Shown here: piece by piece, positions 38,272 through 46,566 of the stretch
Numbering within the stretch: the stretch's first letter is position 1
How the letters are laid out: every line of letters begins with the position of its first letter
Assembly: GCA_036010965.1 (NCBI GenBank)
Contig: DASCMO010000072.1
Location: 1 to 59,837, forward strand
Origin: GCA-2686265 sp036010965
GTDB lineage: Bacteria; Planctomycetota; UBA1135; GCA-002686595
Length of the DNA: 59,837 nt
Direction of reading: 5' to 3'
Notes under the pieces: model-generated
Database searches by the model: none
Seen by the model: only the letters and a program-made list of their open reading frames with translations
Told to the model about the DNA's origin: nothing
Program-made: the position numbers and the translations under genes

Positions 38272-38668
38272 GGTGACTCCTACTAGTACCCTATGCCACC
38301 CGCGGTTTCGCGCAAGTTTCTGGCGCGCTCCGTCCTCCAGCCCCGTCGGCGAGGCGATCAGGCGGGGCGCGGCATGGGGTAGATCAGCACGTAGCGCGAG
38401 CGGCGCAAGACCGTGCCCGGCGTCTCTCCCCCCGGCGGCCGCCTGGGCGCGTGGGAGGCTGAGTCCCCCGTGGCTGCGGCAGAGTTGGGCCGCACGGCGC
38501 CGAAGATGACGCGCAGGCGGACGCGGTGTCGAAATACCCAGGAGTGCACGGACCACTTTTCGGCGCTCCGGGAGCCCGCGATTGAGGCCGAGGGCGGGAA
38601 ATCTCCGCCTCCCCTCCCACACGGACCTCCCGATCGCTCCAATGTGGGGTCGCCCGCGAGGGCCTGTC
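38272..38668. other. Divergent intergenic region between the HEAT/TPR gene and mnmG
   Basis: The gap is 397 bp. It holds the HEAT/TPR ribosome site and -10 at its left end. It also holds one possible small ORF on the minus strand (38358-38549, listed separately) and no recognised RNA gene. No promoter for mnmG is obvious. A second ATG for mnmG at 38642 is possible. Confidence 0.5.
38358..38549 (-). CDS. Possible small basic protein, unrecognised
   Basis: A GTG-started frame of 63 codons gives HSWVFRHRVRLRVIFGAVRP, then a Pro/Gly-rich part and RRSRYVLIYPMPRPA. Third codon positions are mostly G or C, as in real genes of this genome, and it fills an otherwise empty 397-bp gap. There is no clear ribosome site and no family is recognised. 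It is not the missing ribosomal protein L34. A chance ORF is quite possible at this GC content. Confidence 0.25.
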   Translation of the reverse strand: MHSWVFRHRVRLRVIFGAVRPNSAAATGDSASHAPRRPPGGETPGTVLRRSRYVLIYPMPRPA

Positions 38669-40588
38669 ATGGAAGCGCGCTCCGAAACCGACCCGGCCCG
38701 GACCCATCCGCACCCGCCGCCCCCGGCTTGCGGCGGGGAGTTCGACGTCGTCGTGGTCGGCGGCGGCCACGCTGGCGTCGAGGCGGCCCTGGCCGCCGCC
38801 CGCCTCGGCGCGCGTGCCGCCCTGGTCACCTGGCGCGTGGATCTGGTCGGAGAGATGAGCTGCAACCCGGCCATCGGCGGGTTGGGTAAGGGACAGATCG
38901 TCAAGGAGATCGACGCTCTGGGCGGTGTCATGGGGCATGCCGCCGACGAGACGGGCATCCAGTTTCGGATGTTGAACACGCGCAAGGGCGCCGCCGTGCG
39001 CGCCCCGCGCTGCCAGTCTGATCGTCATCGCTACCGCGAGGTGGTCACCGAGGCGGTGCAGTGCGCCCAAGGCGTCAGCTTGATCGGCTGTCCGGTCGAG
39101 GGGCTCGTCCTCGCCGGCGAATCCGGTGCGCCGCGCGTCGCCGGCGTGCGGCTCGCGGACGGTCGCGAGCTGCGGGCTCCGGCGGTGGTGCTGACAACCG
39201 GGACCTTCTTGCGCGCGGTCATGCACACCGGCGAGCAGATCACGAGTGGTGGCCGGGTCGGGGAGCGCTCCTCGGTCTCCCTGGCCGAGCAGATGGGCAC
39301 CCTGCGGATCGAGACCGGTCGCCACAAGACCGGCACGCCGCCGCGCTTGGACAGGACGAGCGTCGACTTCGAGCTCCTCGAGCTGCAGCCCGGCGACGCG
39401 CGGCCCCAGCCCTTCTCGTGGTCCACCGAACGCGCCGCTTTTCCGCGCTTGCGGCAGATCGCCTGCCACATCACCTGGACCAATCCCGCGACCCACGACG
39501 TGATTCGCTCCAACATCCATCGCGCCCCGATGTACGCGGGGCGCATCGACGGCATCGGCCCACGCTATTGCCCTTCGGTGGAGGACAAGGTGATGCGCTT
39601 CGCGGACCGGGACCGCCACCAGATCTTCCTCGAGCCCGAGGGGCTGGACAGCGAGGTGATCTACGTCAACGGCGTCTCGACTTCCCTGCCGGCCGAGGTG
39701 CAGGAGGATTTTCTGCGCACCATCGCGGGCCTGGAGCGGGCGGTCTTCCTGCGCCACGGCTACGCCGTCGAGTACGACTTCGTGCTCCCCGGCCAGCTCT
39801 CCGACACGCTTGCCCTGCGCTCCGTGCCCGGCCTCTTTCTGGCGGGGCAGATCAACGGCACCTCGGGCTACGAGGAGGCTGCGGGTCAGGGATTGCTGGC
39901 GGGCGCCAACGCTGCCCTGTGGTTGCAGGACCGCGCGCCCCTGGTCTTCGGCCGCCACCAGGCCTACCTGGGCGTGCTCGTGGATGATCTGGTACTGCGC
40001 AATCCCAGCGAGCCCTATCGGATGTTCACGAGTCGCGCGGAGTATCGCCTGCTCCTGCGCCAGGACAACGCCGATCGGCGCCTGACACCGCGCGCGGCGC
40101 AGATCGGGTTGGTCGGCGCCGAGCAGCTGGCTGCCTGCGAGGTGCGTTCGGAACGCATCGAGCGGGCGACGGCCGTGCTCGCGTCCCTGCGTCACGATCC
40201 GGGCCACACCTGCGCGGAGCACTTGCGGCGGCCGGAGGTGCGCCTCGAACAGCTCGTTGGCGAGCGCCCCGAACTGGACTGGATGGTCGGCGACCCCGAC
40301 CTCTGTGATGCGGTGGAGACCGAGATCAAGTACGAGGGCTACGTGCGCCGGCAATGGAAGGATGTCGAGCGCTTGCAGCGCCAGGAGCAGACCGAGATCC
40401 CCTTCGACTTCGACTTCGCGGCGATCGACGGGCTGGGTTGGGAAGCGCGCGAGAAGCTCGCTGCCCTGTGTCCGATGACCCTCGGTGCGGCGAGCCGCAT
40501 CGAGGGTGTTCGCCCTCCGGACCTGGCCCTCCTGGCGGTGCACCTCGAGCGCCGGCGGCGGGAGCTGTGCGAGGCGCGCGAGGGATGA
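38669..40588 (+). CDS. mnmG: tRNA uridine-5-carboxymethylaminomethyl modification enzyme MnmG
   Basis: This 639-residue FAD enzyme, with MnmE, installs the cmnm5 group on wobble U34 of certain tRNAs. The N-terminal FAD motif is VVVVGGGHAGVEAALAAARLG, followed by MSCNPAIGGLGKG, GQINGTSGYEEAAGQG and FTSRAEYRLLLRQDNADRRL, all diagnostic. The C-terminal helical domain ends near GLGWEAREKLAALCPMTLGAASRIEGVRPPDLALL. The N-terminal His/Pro-rich stretch of about 20 residues is an extension. An ATG at 38642 is an alternative start. mnmE and rsmG are not adjacent. The TGA overlaps the ATG of the next gene (ATGA). Confidence 0.97.
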   Translation: MEARSETDPARTHPHPPPPACGGEFDVVVVGGGHAGVEAALAAARLGARAALVTWRVDLVGEMSCNPAIGGLGKGQIVKEIDALGGVMGHAADETGIQFRMLNTRKGAAVRAPRCQSDRHRYREVVTEAVQCAQGVSLIGCPVEGLVLAGESGAPRVAGVRLADGRELRAPAVVLTTGTFLRAVMHTGEQITSGGRVGERSSVSLAEQMGTLRIETGRHKTGTPPRLDRTSVDFELLELQPGDARPQPFSWSTERAAFPRLRQIACHITWTNPATHDVIRSNIHRAPMYAGRIDGIGPRYCPSVEDKVMRFADRDRHQIFLEPEGLDSEVIYVNGVSTSLPAEVQEDFLRTIAGLERAVFLRHGYAVEYDFVLPGQLSDTLALRSVPGLFLAGQINGTSGYEEAAGQGLLAGANAALWLQDRAPLVFGRHQAYLGVLVDDLVLRNPSEPYRMFTSRAEYRLLLRQDNADRRLTPRAAQIGLVGAEQLAACEVRSERIERATAVLASLRHDPGHTCAEHLRRPEVRLEQLVGERPELDWMVGDPDLCDAVETEIKYEGYVRRQWKDVERLQRQEQTEIPFDFDFAAIDGLGWEAREKLAALCPMTLGAASRIEGVRPPDLALLAVHLERRRRELCEAREG

Positions 40589-42519
40589 AGCGCGGGCCCC
40601 TATTCGTCGTCGTGGCGGCCGCCGGGATCTCTCTGGCCGCCCTCGCCTGGTGGGCGGCCTCGTCCGAGGCTCCCGAAGCCGGCCTGCTCGAGGGTTCGGT
40701 CGCGGACGGTTCGGCGGCAGTCCGGACGACCGAGGAGCTCGCCGGCGCCCGCGGCGGCGGCGCTGGGCGCGCGGCCCTCTCCGATCCGGCGCCGGCCGTG
40801 CCGGAGGCGTCCCTCTCTCCGTCGCCTTCCGCCCCCGCGCTCCCCGACGCGACGCCGCGGGCGCCGGTCGGCTTGCTCCTTGAGGACGAGCGCACGGGCG
40901 AGGCGGTGGGGAGCTTCAGCGTCGACTTGTGGGGGCCCGACGGGACGCGCGAGCGTCTTTCGAGCGACGCCTTCGGCGCCCTGGAGACCGCGACCGCCTT
41001 CCCCCTTGCGCCCGTGCGCGTGACGCCGCGCGACCACCCCGGCCCGCGGGCGGAGCTGGGGCAGGCGGTGACGGTCACGCACCCAGGCGCGGGCGGCGTG
41101 GCTCTGGTCTCCCTCGCGCTGGGGCCGACCTATCGCCTCGACCTCGTCCGGCCTCCAGGGCTGGGTGCCCAGGCTCTCGGCGCGCGCCTGCGCCGGCCGA
41201 CCGACGCTCTGTGGACTAGCGGAGCGGACAAGTTGCGCCCCGTGCGCCCCGGCGACCCTGAGTGGGTGCGCTTCATGCGCGGCGACGTCCGCTCGGGCGG
41301 GGTCGCGGGCACCTGGGTGCTGGAGGTCGCGAGTTCGAACGGGCGCTGGGCGGGGAGCGCGGAGGTCGAGGGAATCGTCGGCGTGTACCCGCGGCCGGTG
41401 CGGATCGAGATGAGCCCGCGGGCTCTCCTGCGCGGGCGCGCTACCCTGGCGGGGGAAGGGGTCTCCGGCGTCTCGGTGACCTTGCGTCGCGTGGACGCGG
41501 GGGGCGGCGTGTGGTTTGACCGCAGCTTCAAGGACGGGACTTTTGAGCTGCGCTGGCTCGAGCCCGGGCTCTACTCCCTCAGCGCCGTCTCCCAGCGCTT
41601 CGACCCTGTCGTGCTGGAGTTGCGGATCGAGGCCGGGGACGGAAACCGCATCGAGCTCGCCCTCGAACCGAAGGCTGTGGCGGGAGATGTCAGCGGGCGC
41701 TTGTGGAGTCGTTCCGGCAGCTTTGGTCGGGGTGGCAAGGCGCAGGGCGCGATCCAGCGCGTGGAGCTGCGATCCAGCGAGGGCATGGGATGGCGGAGCG
41801 AGACCCCCGTGCGCTGGAGCGAGGGGAGCGAGGGTCTGGTGGGGGAGTTCACCTTCCGCGACGTGCCGCGCGGTGCGTACGTCGTGACGCCCGGGCCCTT
41901 CTGGTACTGGTCCTGGGAGCCGCCTTCCCTGGCTGTGGAGCCGCCCGCCGCGGGATTGGAGTTCGTCCTCGCCGACGGCGCGGGCGCGTGCGATCTGGCC
42001 CTGTCGGCGGCGGACGACGCCGGCGGCCAGGCCCTCTCGGAGGTCACGGTGTACCTGCGCACGGGGGCCCGCGAGCTCAGCTTTGCGGGCCTCGCCTCAG
42101 GGGCGGTCTTCCTCGAGGGCTGGCCGGAGGGGAGCGAATGTGATTGGACCGTCGAGCACGCCGGTCACGTCCCGCTCTCGGGCGTGTTTGCCGCCTTCTC
42201 GGAGCCGAGCGGCGCGACGCCCTGCGTGCGCACCCTGGCCGTGACCCTCGAGTCCGGCTGGGGAACGACCTTCGTTGCCCTCGGCCTCGACGCTCTCGAG
42301 GTCGAGACGCCGCTCGCGGGGGTCGAGGTGCGCCTCGACGGCGAGCTGGTCGGCCTGACCGACGATCGCGGCGAGCTGGCGGTGCGCGCCGCGCGACGCC
42401 CCGCGCGCGCCTCGGTCGCCCTAGACGGCTGGCGTCTGCTGGGCGGTGATCTCACCCCAACCGGCTCCTTCACTTCACACCGCGCCCGCGTCCGCGCGCG
42501 CCTCATCCGCCTGCGCTGA
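40585..42519 (+). CDS. Membrane-anchored protein with carboxypeptidase-regulatory-like beta domains
   Basis: This 644-residue protein has an N-terminal membrane helix (LFVVVAAAGISLAALAWWAAS) and a low-complexity Ala/Pro/Ser linker (to about residue 95). Several Ig-like beta domains of the carboxypeptidase-regulatory/CnaB type follow, recognised by repeats such as GRATLAGEGVSGVSVTLRRVD, FELRWLEPGLYSLSAVSQRF and AGVEVRLDGELVGLTDDRGEL. It is probably an envelope structural or adhesion protein. The start is coupled to mnmG by a 4-bp overlap, which is odd for functions so different. Function not known. Confidence 0.65.
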   Translation: MKRGPLFVVVAAAGISLAALAWWAASSEAPEAGLLEGSVADGSAAVRTTEELAGARGGGAGRAALSDPAPAVPEASLSPSPSAPALPDATPRAPVGLLLEDERTGEAVGSFSVDLWGPDGTRERLSSDAFGALETATAFPLAPVRVTPRDHPGPRAELGQAVTVTHPGAGGVALVSLALGPTYRLDLVRPPGLGAQALGARLRRPTDALWTSGADKLRPVRPGDPEWVRFMRGDVRSGGVAGTWVLEVASSNGRWAGSAEVEGIVGVYPRPVRIEMSPRALLRGRATLAGEGVSGVSVTLRRVDAGGGVWFDRSFKDGTFELRWLEPGLYSLSAVSQRFDPVVLELRIEAGDGNRIELALEPKAVAGDVSGRLWSRSGSFGRGGKAQGAIQRVELRSSEGMGWRSETPVRWSEGSEGLVGEFTFRDVPRGAYVVTPGPFWYWSWEPPSLAVEPPAAGLEFVLADGAGACDLALSAADDAGGQALSEVTVYLRTGARELSFAGLASGAVFLEGWPEGSECDWTVEHAGHVPLSGVFAAFSEPSGATPCVRTLAVTLESGWGTTFVALGLDALEVETPLAGVEVRLDGELVGLTDDRGELAVRAARRPARASVALDGWRLLGGDLTPTGSFTSHRARVRARLIRLR

Positions 42520-42535
42520 CTCGGTCGCGGGAAAC

Positions 42536-44083
42536 TCAGGTCCCCTTGCGCAGCAAGACGACCTTGATCGTGTTGAACAGGATCGAGAGGTCGAACAGGA
42601 ACGACTGGTACTTGATGTAGAAGAGGTCGAACTGCAGCTTCTGCAGGGCGTCCTCGCGGGTGTTGGCGTAGGGGTAGTTGATCTGGGCCCAACCGGTGAC
42701 GCCGGGCTTGACCAGGTGGCGCTGCTGGAAGTAGGGGATCTCGCGCGCCAGCTCCCCCACGAAATGCGGGCGCTCCGGCCGCGGACCGACCATCGACATC
42801 TGACCCGCCAGGACGTTCAAGAGTTGAGGCAACTCGTCCAGGCGAGAGGTGCGGATGAACTGACCGACGCTCGTGATGCGCGGGTCATCCTTCGCGGCCC
42901 AGACCGGGCCCGTGCTGCGCTCGGCGTCCGTGAACATGCTGCGGAACTTGAGCAGGATGAACGACTTGCCGTCCCGTCCCACCCGCTCCTGGGTGAACAG
43001 CATGGGCCCCGGCGAGTTCAGGCGCACTGCGAGTCCCGTCGCGAGCATCACCGGCCAGAGGACGAACAGACCGATGAGCGACAGGGCGACGTCCACCGCG
43101 CGCTTGAGCAGGTCGGCCCAGGGATTGCGCAGGAAACCCTCGTTGAAGATCAGGTAGGAGGGGCGCAAGGCTTCGACCGAGATCTTGCCCGCCACGTGCT
43201 CGAAGGTCTCGTCGTAGTCGCGCACCGGGACACCGGCCAGGCGGCACTGGAGCAACTCGTCGATCGGCAGGCGGCGCCGGCGGTCAGCCAGGGCCACCAC
43301 CAGGGTGCCGATGCCGAGCTCTTCCACCAGGGCGGGCAGGCTGAGCGGTGCGCGGCTCGCCGCATCGCCGACGCGCTCGATCCCATCCTCGGTCAAGCGC
43401 AGGTCTTTCAGGACGGCATCGGCGGTGCCCGTCAGCTCGCCGTCGAATGCCTCCTCGCCGGCGCCGCTCGCCAGGGGAGCCTCGGGCAGAATGCCCGCCA
43501 CGGCGTAGCCGGCGTCGGAGTGCTCGCGCATCTCGCGCGCCAGGGTGTGGCCGGCCTTGCCCGAGCCCAGGATCAGCACGCGCTCGTCGAAACGCGAACG
43601 CAGCAGCACCTGGTGGAAGAACATGCGCCAGGCGAAGAGCAGTACGAAGCCGGCCAGCAGGCCGAAGACCACCACCCGCACCTTCTCCACCAGGGTCAGG
43701 CCCGGAAAATCGAAGGCCGACCCCAGCTCCCAGATCTCCGCCAGGGCGACGGCGAGCAGGCAGGCGACCGTTGCAGAACCCATCGAACCCACGAAGCGCG
43801 AGGCGCGGTCGTAGCGGGAAGAGGAGACCCGGAAGTCGTAGAGCTCATTGAAGCTGATCGCGAGCTGGGAGAGGATCGCGAGCATCAAGGCCGTCAGCAC
43901 GCCCTGCAGCCGCGCCCTGTCGATGCCCAGGTTCTCCAGAGCCAGGGTGCGGTAGACGAGCTGGCTCGGGTCCAACAGGTGCGCCGTGCCCATGGCCGCT
44001 AGCACGCCCCACAGGACGATCGTCTCGCTCAGGATCAACAGCGCCTTGCGCAGGGGCAGATAATGACTGAGTAGGCGCAACAT
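42536..44083 (-). CDS. Exopolysaccharide polyprenyl-glycosylphosphotransferase (EpsB_2/WcaJ type)
   Basis: This 515-residue inner-membrane enzyme transfers a sugar-1-phosphate to undecaprenyl phosphate, starting polysaccharide repeat-unit synthesis. N-terminal membrane helices and a CoA-binding-like domain (VLILGSGKAGHTLAREM) precede the catalytic core. The core includes KRAVDVALSLIGLFVLWPVMLATGLAVRL, SPGPMLFTQERVGRDGKSFILLKFRSM, TSRLDELPQLLNVLAGQMSMVGPRPE and GVTGWAQINY. The family resembles TIGR03013, associated with PEP-CTERM/exosortase systems. No PEP-CTERM protein or exosortase is seen in the window. Confidence 0.92.
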   Translation of the reverse strand: MLRLLSHYLPLRKALLILSETIVLWGVLAAMGTAHLLDPSQLVYRTLALENLGIDRARLQGVLTALMLAILSQLAISFNELYDFRVSSSRYDRASRFVGSMGSATVACLLAVALAEIWELGSAFDFPGLTLVEKVRVVVFGLLAGFVLLFAWRMFFHQVLLRSRFDERVLILGSGKAGHTLAREMREHSDAGYAVAGILPEAPLASGAGEEAFDGELTGTADAVLKDLRLTEDGIERVGDAASRAPLSLPALVEELGIGTLVVALADRRRRLPIDELLQCRLAGVPVRDYDETFEHVAGKISVEALRPSYLIFNEGFLRNPWADLLKRAVDVALSLIGLFVLWPVMLATGLAVRLNSPGPMLFTQERVGRDGKSFILLKFRSMFTDAERSTGPVWAAKDDPRITSVGQFIRTSRLDELPQLLNVLAGQMSMVGPRPERPHFVGELAREIPYFQQRHLVKPGVTGWAQINYPYANTREDALQKLQFDLFYIKYQSFLFDLSILFNTIKVVLLRKGT

Positions 44084-44188
44084 GGGGGACCGCCGAGGAT
44101 CGGCATTGGGGCGTGCCGGGGCAAGCGGGCGCGCCGTTTCCCCGACGCTGGTCCCGGCAGGGGGTCGGTCCGGCCGCCCGAGGCCTCC

Positions 44189-44758
44189 TCAGGGGTTCAG
44201 ATCGGCAGGCGGAGCCCCGGGCGTGAGGGTCGCCCGCGGGAATCTCGCCGAAGAGTCCAGACCGGGGGCGCAACGCAGCTCCAGGGCCCGGCCGCCCTTC
44301 CCGATCAGCACCTCGATCAGGTCCACCCGCGGCGTGGGGGGAGACCCGGAGCGGGGAGTGGAGGCCGCCAGGAAGCGCGCGCAGCGTGCCAGGCGCGCGA
44401 TGCGCGCGCGGTCCACCCGCAGGCCAGGCCGCCAGCGCAGGTCCCACAGGCCCGCGCCGGCGGCGCTCCCGCCGGCTGCAGTGGGCGCAGGGGGCCCGCG
44501 CCGGACGCCCGGCGCGCCAGGCGCGCGCGGGGCCGGCAGGCGATCGAGGCGGCCCGCCTTGACCTCGACGCAGGCGCAGACGCCGTCGCGCACGGCCCAC
44601 AGGTCCACCTCGCCCGCGGGCGTCGCGACCCGCCGCCCGAGCACGCGCCAGCCCTCGCGCACGAGCAGGCGCGCAGCCAGCTCTTCACCGACCAGACCCA
44701 GCTCCTCGCGGTCGGCCTCGCAAACCCGCAGGAAGGTGCGTGGGGCCAGGGCGATCAT
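44189..44758 (-). CDS. YraN/UPF0102-family nuclease-like protein
   Basis: About 189 residues from ATG 44758. The endonuclease-like signature reads GWRVLGRRVATPAGEVDLWAV, then CVEVKAG, as in the Holliday-junction-resolvase-like UPF0102 fold (Glu-Asp-Glu-x-Lys). It is longer than typical (about 120 residues) because of an Ala/Pro/Gly-rich insertion after the catalytic strands. YraN proteins are thought to handle branched DNA and stalled forks, but their role is not settled. Confidence 0.75.
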   Translation of the reverse strand: MIALAPRTFLRVCEADREELGLVGEELAARLLVREGWRVLGRRVATPAGEVDLWAVRDGVCACVEVKAGRLDRLPAPRAPGAPGVRRGPPAPTAAGGSAAGAGLWDLRWRPGLRVDRARIARLARCARFLAASTPRSGSPPTPRVDLIEVLIGKGGRALELRCAPGLDSSARFPRATLTPGAPPADLNP

Positions 44759-44921
44759 CCCGTGCCTGAGTCTGCTTGTGAGCCAGCGCCCGATCGAGTG
44801 CCGCCCGCGGCTCGCCCTTCCCGCCCCGCAGGCCATCGCCATGGGGACCGCCGCGGGGATCGGCTGGTTGCAGCGCTGCCCCGAATCAGTCCGAAGCAGG
44901 CGCGTGAACGAGCGCAGGCGC
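44759..44921. other. Spacer between yajC and yraN
   Basis: A 163-bp gap with no recognised RNA gene, hairpin or ORF that I can support. The two genes are co-directional. Confidence 0.35.
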
Positions 44922-45317
44922 TCAGGTCCGCGCCGGTTCCTCGGCGTCGCTCTTCTTCTTCTCCTCGGTGCCACCCTGCTTCTCGTCCACCAGGCCTTGA
45001 ACAGACTGCAACGAGAAGCGCACCCGCACGCCGTCGGCGATCTGCAGGGTGACCGTCTCGTCTTGCACCTTGGTGACGGTCCCGTACATGCCGCCGTTGG
45101 TCATGACCTTGTCGCCCTTGCCGATGCCCGAGATCATCTCCTGGCGGCGTCGGCGCTGCTTGCGCTCCGGGCTGATCACGAGGAACCAGAAGATCGCGAC
45201 CAGGGCGAGCAACAGGAACATCATGTTGGGCCCCTCCGCCTTCGTGGCGGGCGGGTCCTCAAGCAGGACGGAGGGCAGGGCGGCGAACAGGGCTATGGCT
45301 GTGGCGGGGAGGGTCAT
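44922..45317 (-). CDS. yajC: Sec translocon accessory subunit YajC
   Basis: This 131-residue protein starts at ATG 45317. A signal-like hydrophobic segment (ATAIALFAALPSVLL) is followed by the diagnostic YajC membrane helix and basic patch, MMFLLLALVAIFWFLVISPERKQRRRRQEMI, and the barrel-like GIGKGDKVMTNGGMYGTVTKVQDETVTLQIADGVRVRFSLQSV. It partners SecDF in the Sec translocon. The N-terminal extension of about 30 residues with a second hydrophobic stretch is longer than in E. coli. secDF is not in the window. A minus-strand TATCCT (45354-45349) is a candidate -10. Confidence 0.93.
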   Translation of the reverse strand: MTLPATAIALFAALPSVLLEDPPATKAEGPNMMFLLLALVAIFWFLVISPERKQRRRRQEMISGIGKGDKVMTNGGMYGTVTKVQDETVTLQIADGVRVRFSLQSVQGLVDEKQGGTEEKKKSDAEEPART

Positions 45318-45348
45318 CGTGCTCGTGGCGGGGATAGGCGGGCGGCGC

Positions 45349-45377
45349 AGGATACCGGACCGGCGTGAGCGTACAAT
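45349..45377. promoter_or_regulatory. Divergent -10 boxes for yajC and mnmA
   Basis: AGGATA (45349-45354) is TATCCT for yajC on the minus strand. TACAAT (45372-45377) is a strong -10 match for mnmA, leaving a leader of about 45 nt. There is no clear -35 for either. Confidence 0.45.
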
Positions 45378-45429
45378 GCTCCGCCGTCGCGGGTGTTCTC
45401 TCCCGGCTCCCCGACCCCGACAGCGCGCC

Positions 45430-46566
45430 ATGAACTCTCCGGAACCCGCTCCCTCCCGCCGCTTCGTCGTCGCCATGAGCGGCGGCGTGGACAGTTCGGT
45501 GGCGGCCCTGCTGCTCGCGCGTGAGGGCTTCGACGTGATCGGTCTGTTCATGCGCAACGGCGTCCAGGTGAGCGAAGAGGAGTCCCGCCACAAGTCCTGC
45601 TGCTCGGCGGGCGACGCGCGCGACGCCCGCATGGTGGCGGCGCACCTCGGCTTGCCCTTCCAGGCCGTCGATCTGTCGCGGGAGTTCGAGCACATCGTGC
45701 GTGCCTTCGTCGACGAGTACAGCGCGGGGCGCACCCCCAACCCCTGCGCGATCTGCAACCGCGACCTCAAGTTCGATCGCCTGCTGAGCTTCGCCGAGGA
45801 GCTGGGAGCCGAGGGGGTCGCGACCGGCCACTACGCGCGCCTCGACATCGAGGACGGGCGCGTCGTCGTGCGACGCGGCGTGGACTACACCAAGGACCAG
45901 TCCTACCAGCTCTTCTGCGTCGCCGAAGAACACCTCGCGCGCACGCGCCTGCCCCTGGGCGCGCTCGAGAAGTCAGCCGTACGCGAGCTGGCCCGGGAAG
46001 CCGGCCTGCGCACCGCCGCCAAGGCCGACAGCCAGGAGATCTGCTTCGTCCCCTCCGGTGACTACCGCAAGCTGCTCGCCGAGCGCGGCGTCGAGCTGCA
46101 CCCGGGCAAGCTGCTCGACACCGCGGGCAAGGTGCTGGGGGAGCACCCCGGCACGGAGCACTTCACCGTCGGGCAGCGTCGCGGCCACGGCGTGGGCGGT
46201 GGCACGCCGCTCTACGTGGTCGAGGTGAACCCGGCCCGCGGCACGGTCGTCCTGGGGACGCGTGCGGAGGCCTGCTTCGAATCCCTCGAAGTGGGCGCGG
46301 TGAACTGGATCGGATTCGAGCCGCCGGCGAGCGGCGAGTTGCCCTGCCTGGTGCAGGTCCGCTACGGCAGCGATGCGGTCGGGGCGCGAGTGATCCTGGC
46401 GCGAGGGGCGGAGGCCGCATCCGGCGCGCGGGTCGTCTTCGACGAGCCCCAGCCGGCTGTCGCGGCCGGCCAGGGCGCGGCCTTCTACCTCGCCGACCGC
46501 CTGCTCGGCGGGGGCTGGATCCGCTCGGCCGAGCGCGTCGAGGCCGTCGCCCCCGCGGCACCTTGA
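45430..46566 (+). CDS. mnmA: tRNA-specific 2-thiouridylase MnmA
   Basis: This 378-residue enzyme activates U34 of tRNA with ATP and transfers sulfur to make s2U. The PP-loop is MSGGVDSSVAALLL. The first catalytic Cys is in TPNPCAICNRDLKFD and the second in SQEICFVPSGDYRKLL. YTKDQSYQLF and FTVGQRRGHG are further family motifs. It acts on the same wobble base as MnmG, 5 kb away. The TGA overlaps the TTG of the next gene (TTGA), giving coupled translation. Confidence 0.97.
   Translation: MNSPEPAPSRRFVVAMSGGVDSSVAALLLAREGFDVIGLFMRNGVQVSEEESRHKSCCSAGDARDARMVAAHLGLPFQAVDLSREFEHIVRAFVDEYSAGRTPNPCAICNRDLKFDRLLSFAEELGAEGVATGHYARLDIEDGRVVVRRGVDYTKDQSYQLFCVAEEHLARTRLPLGALEKSAVRELAREAGLRTAAKADSQEICFVPSGDYRKLLAERGVELHPGKLLDTAGKVLGEHPGTEHFTVGQRRGHGVGGGTPLYVVEVNPARGTVVLGTRAEACFESLEVGAVNWIGFEPPASGELPCLVQVRYGSDAVGARVILARGAEAASGARVVFDEPQPAVAAGQGAAFYLADRLLGGGWIRSAERVEAVAPAAP

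Noticed and set aside
38272..38985. Longer HEAT/TPR start giving 674 residues
   Set aside because: It runs through the intergenic gap and into mnmG on the other strand. GTG 38271 has a clear ribosome site and a membrane helix immediately after.
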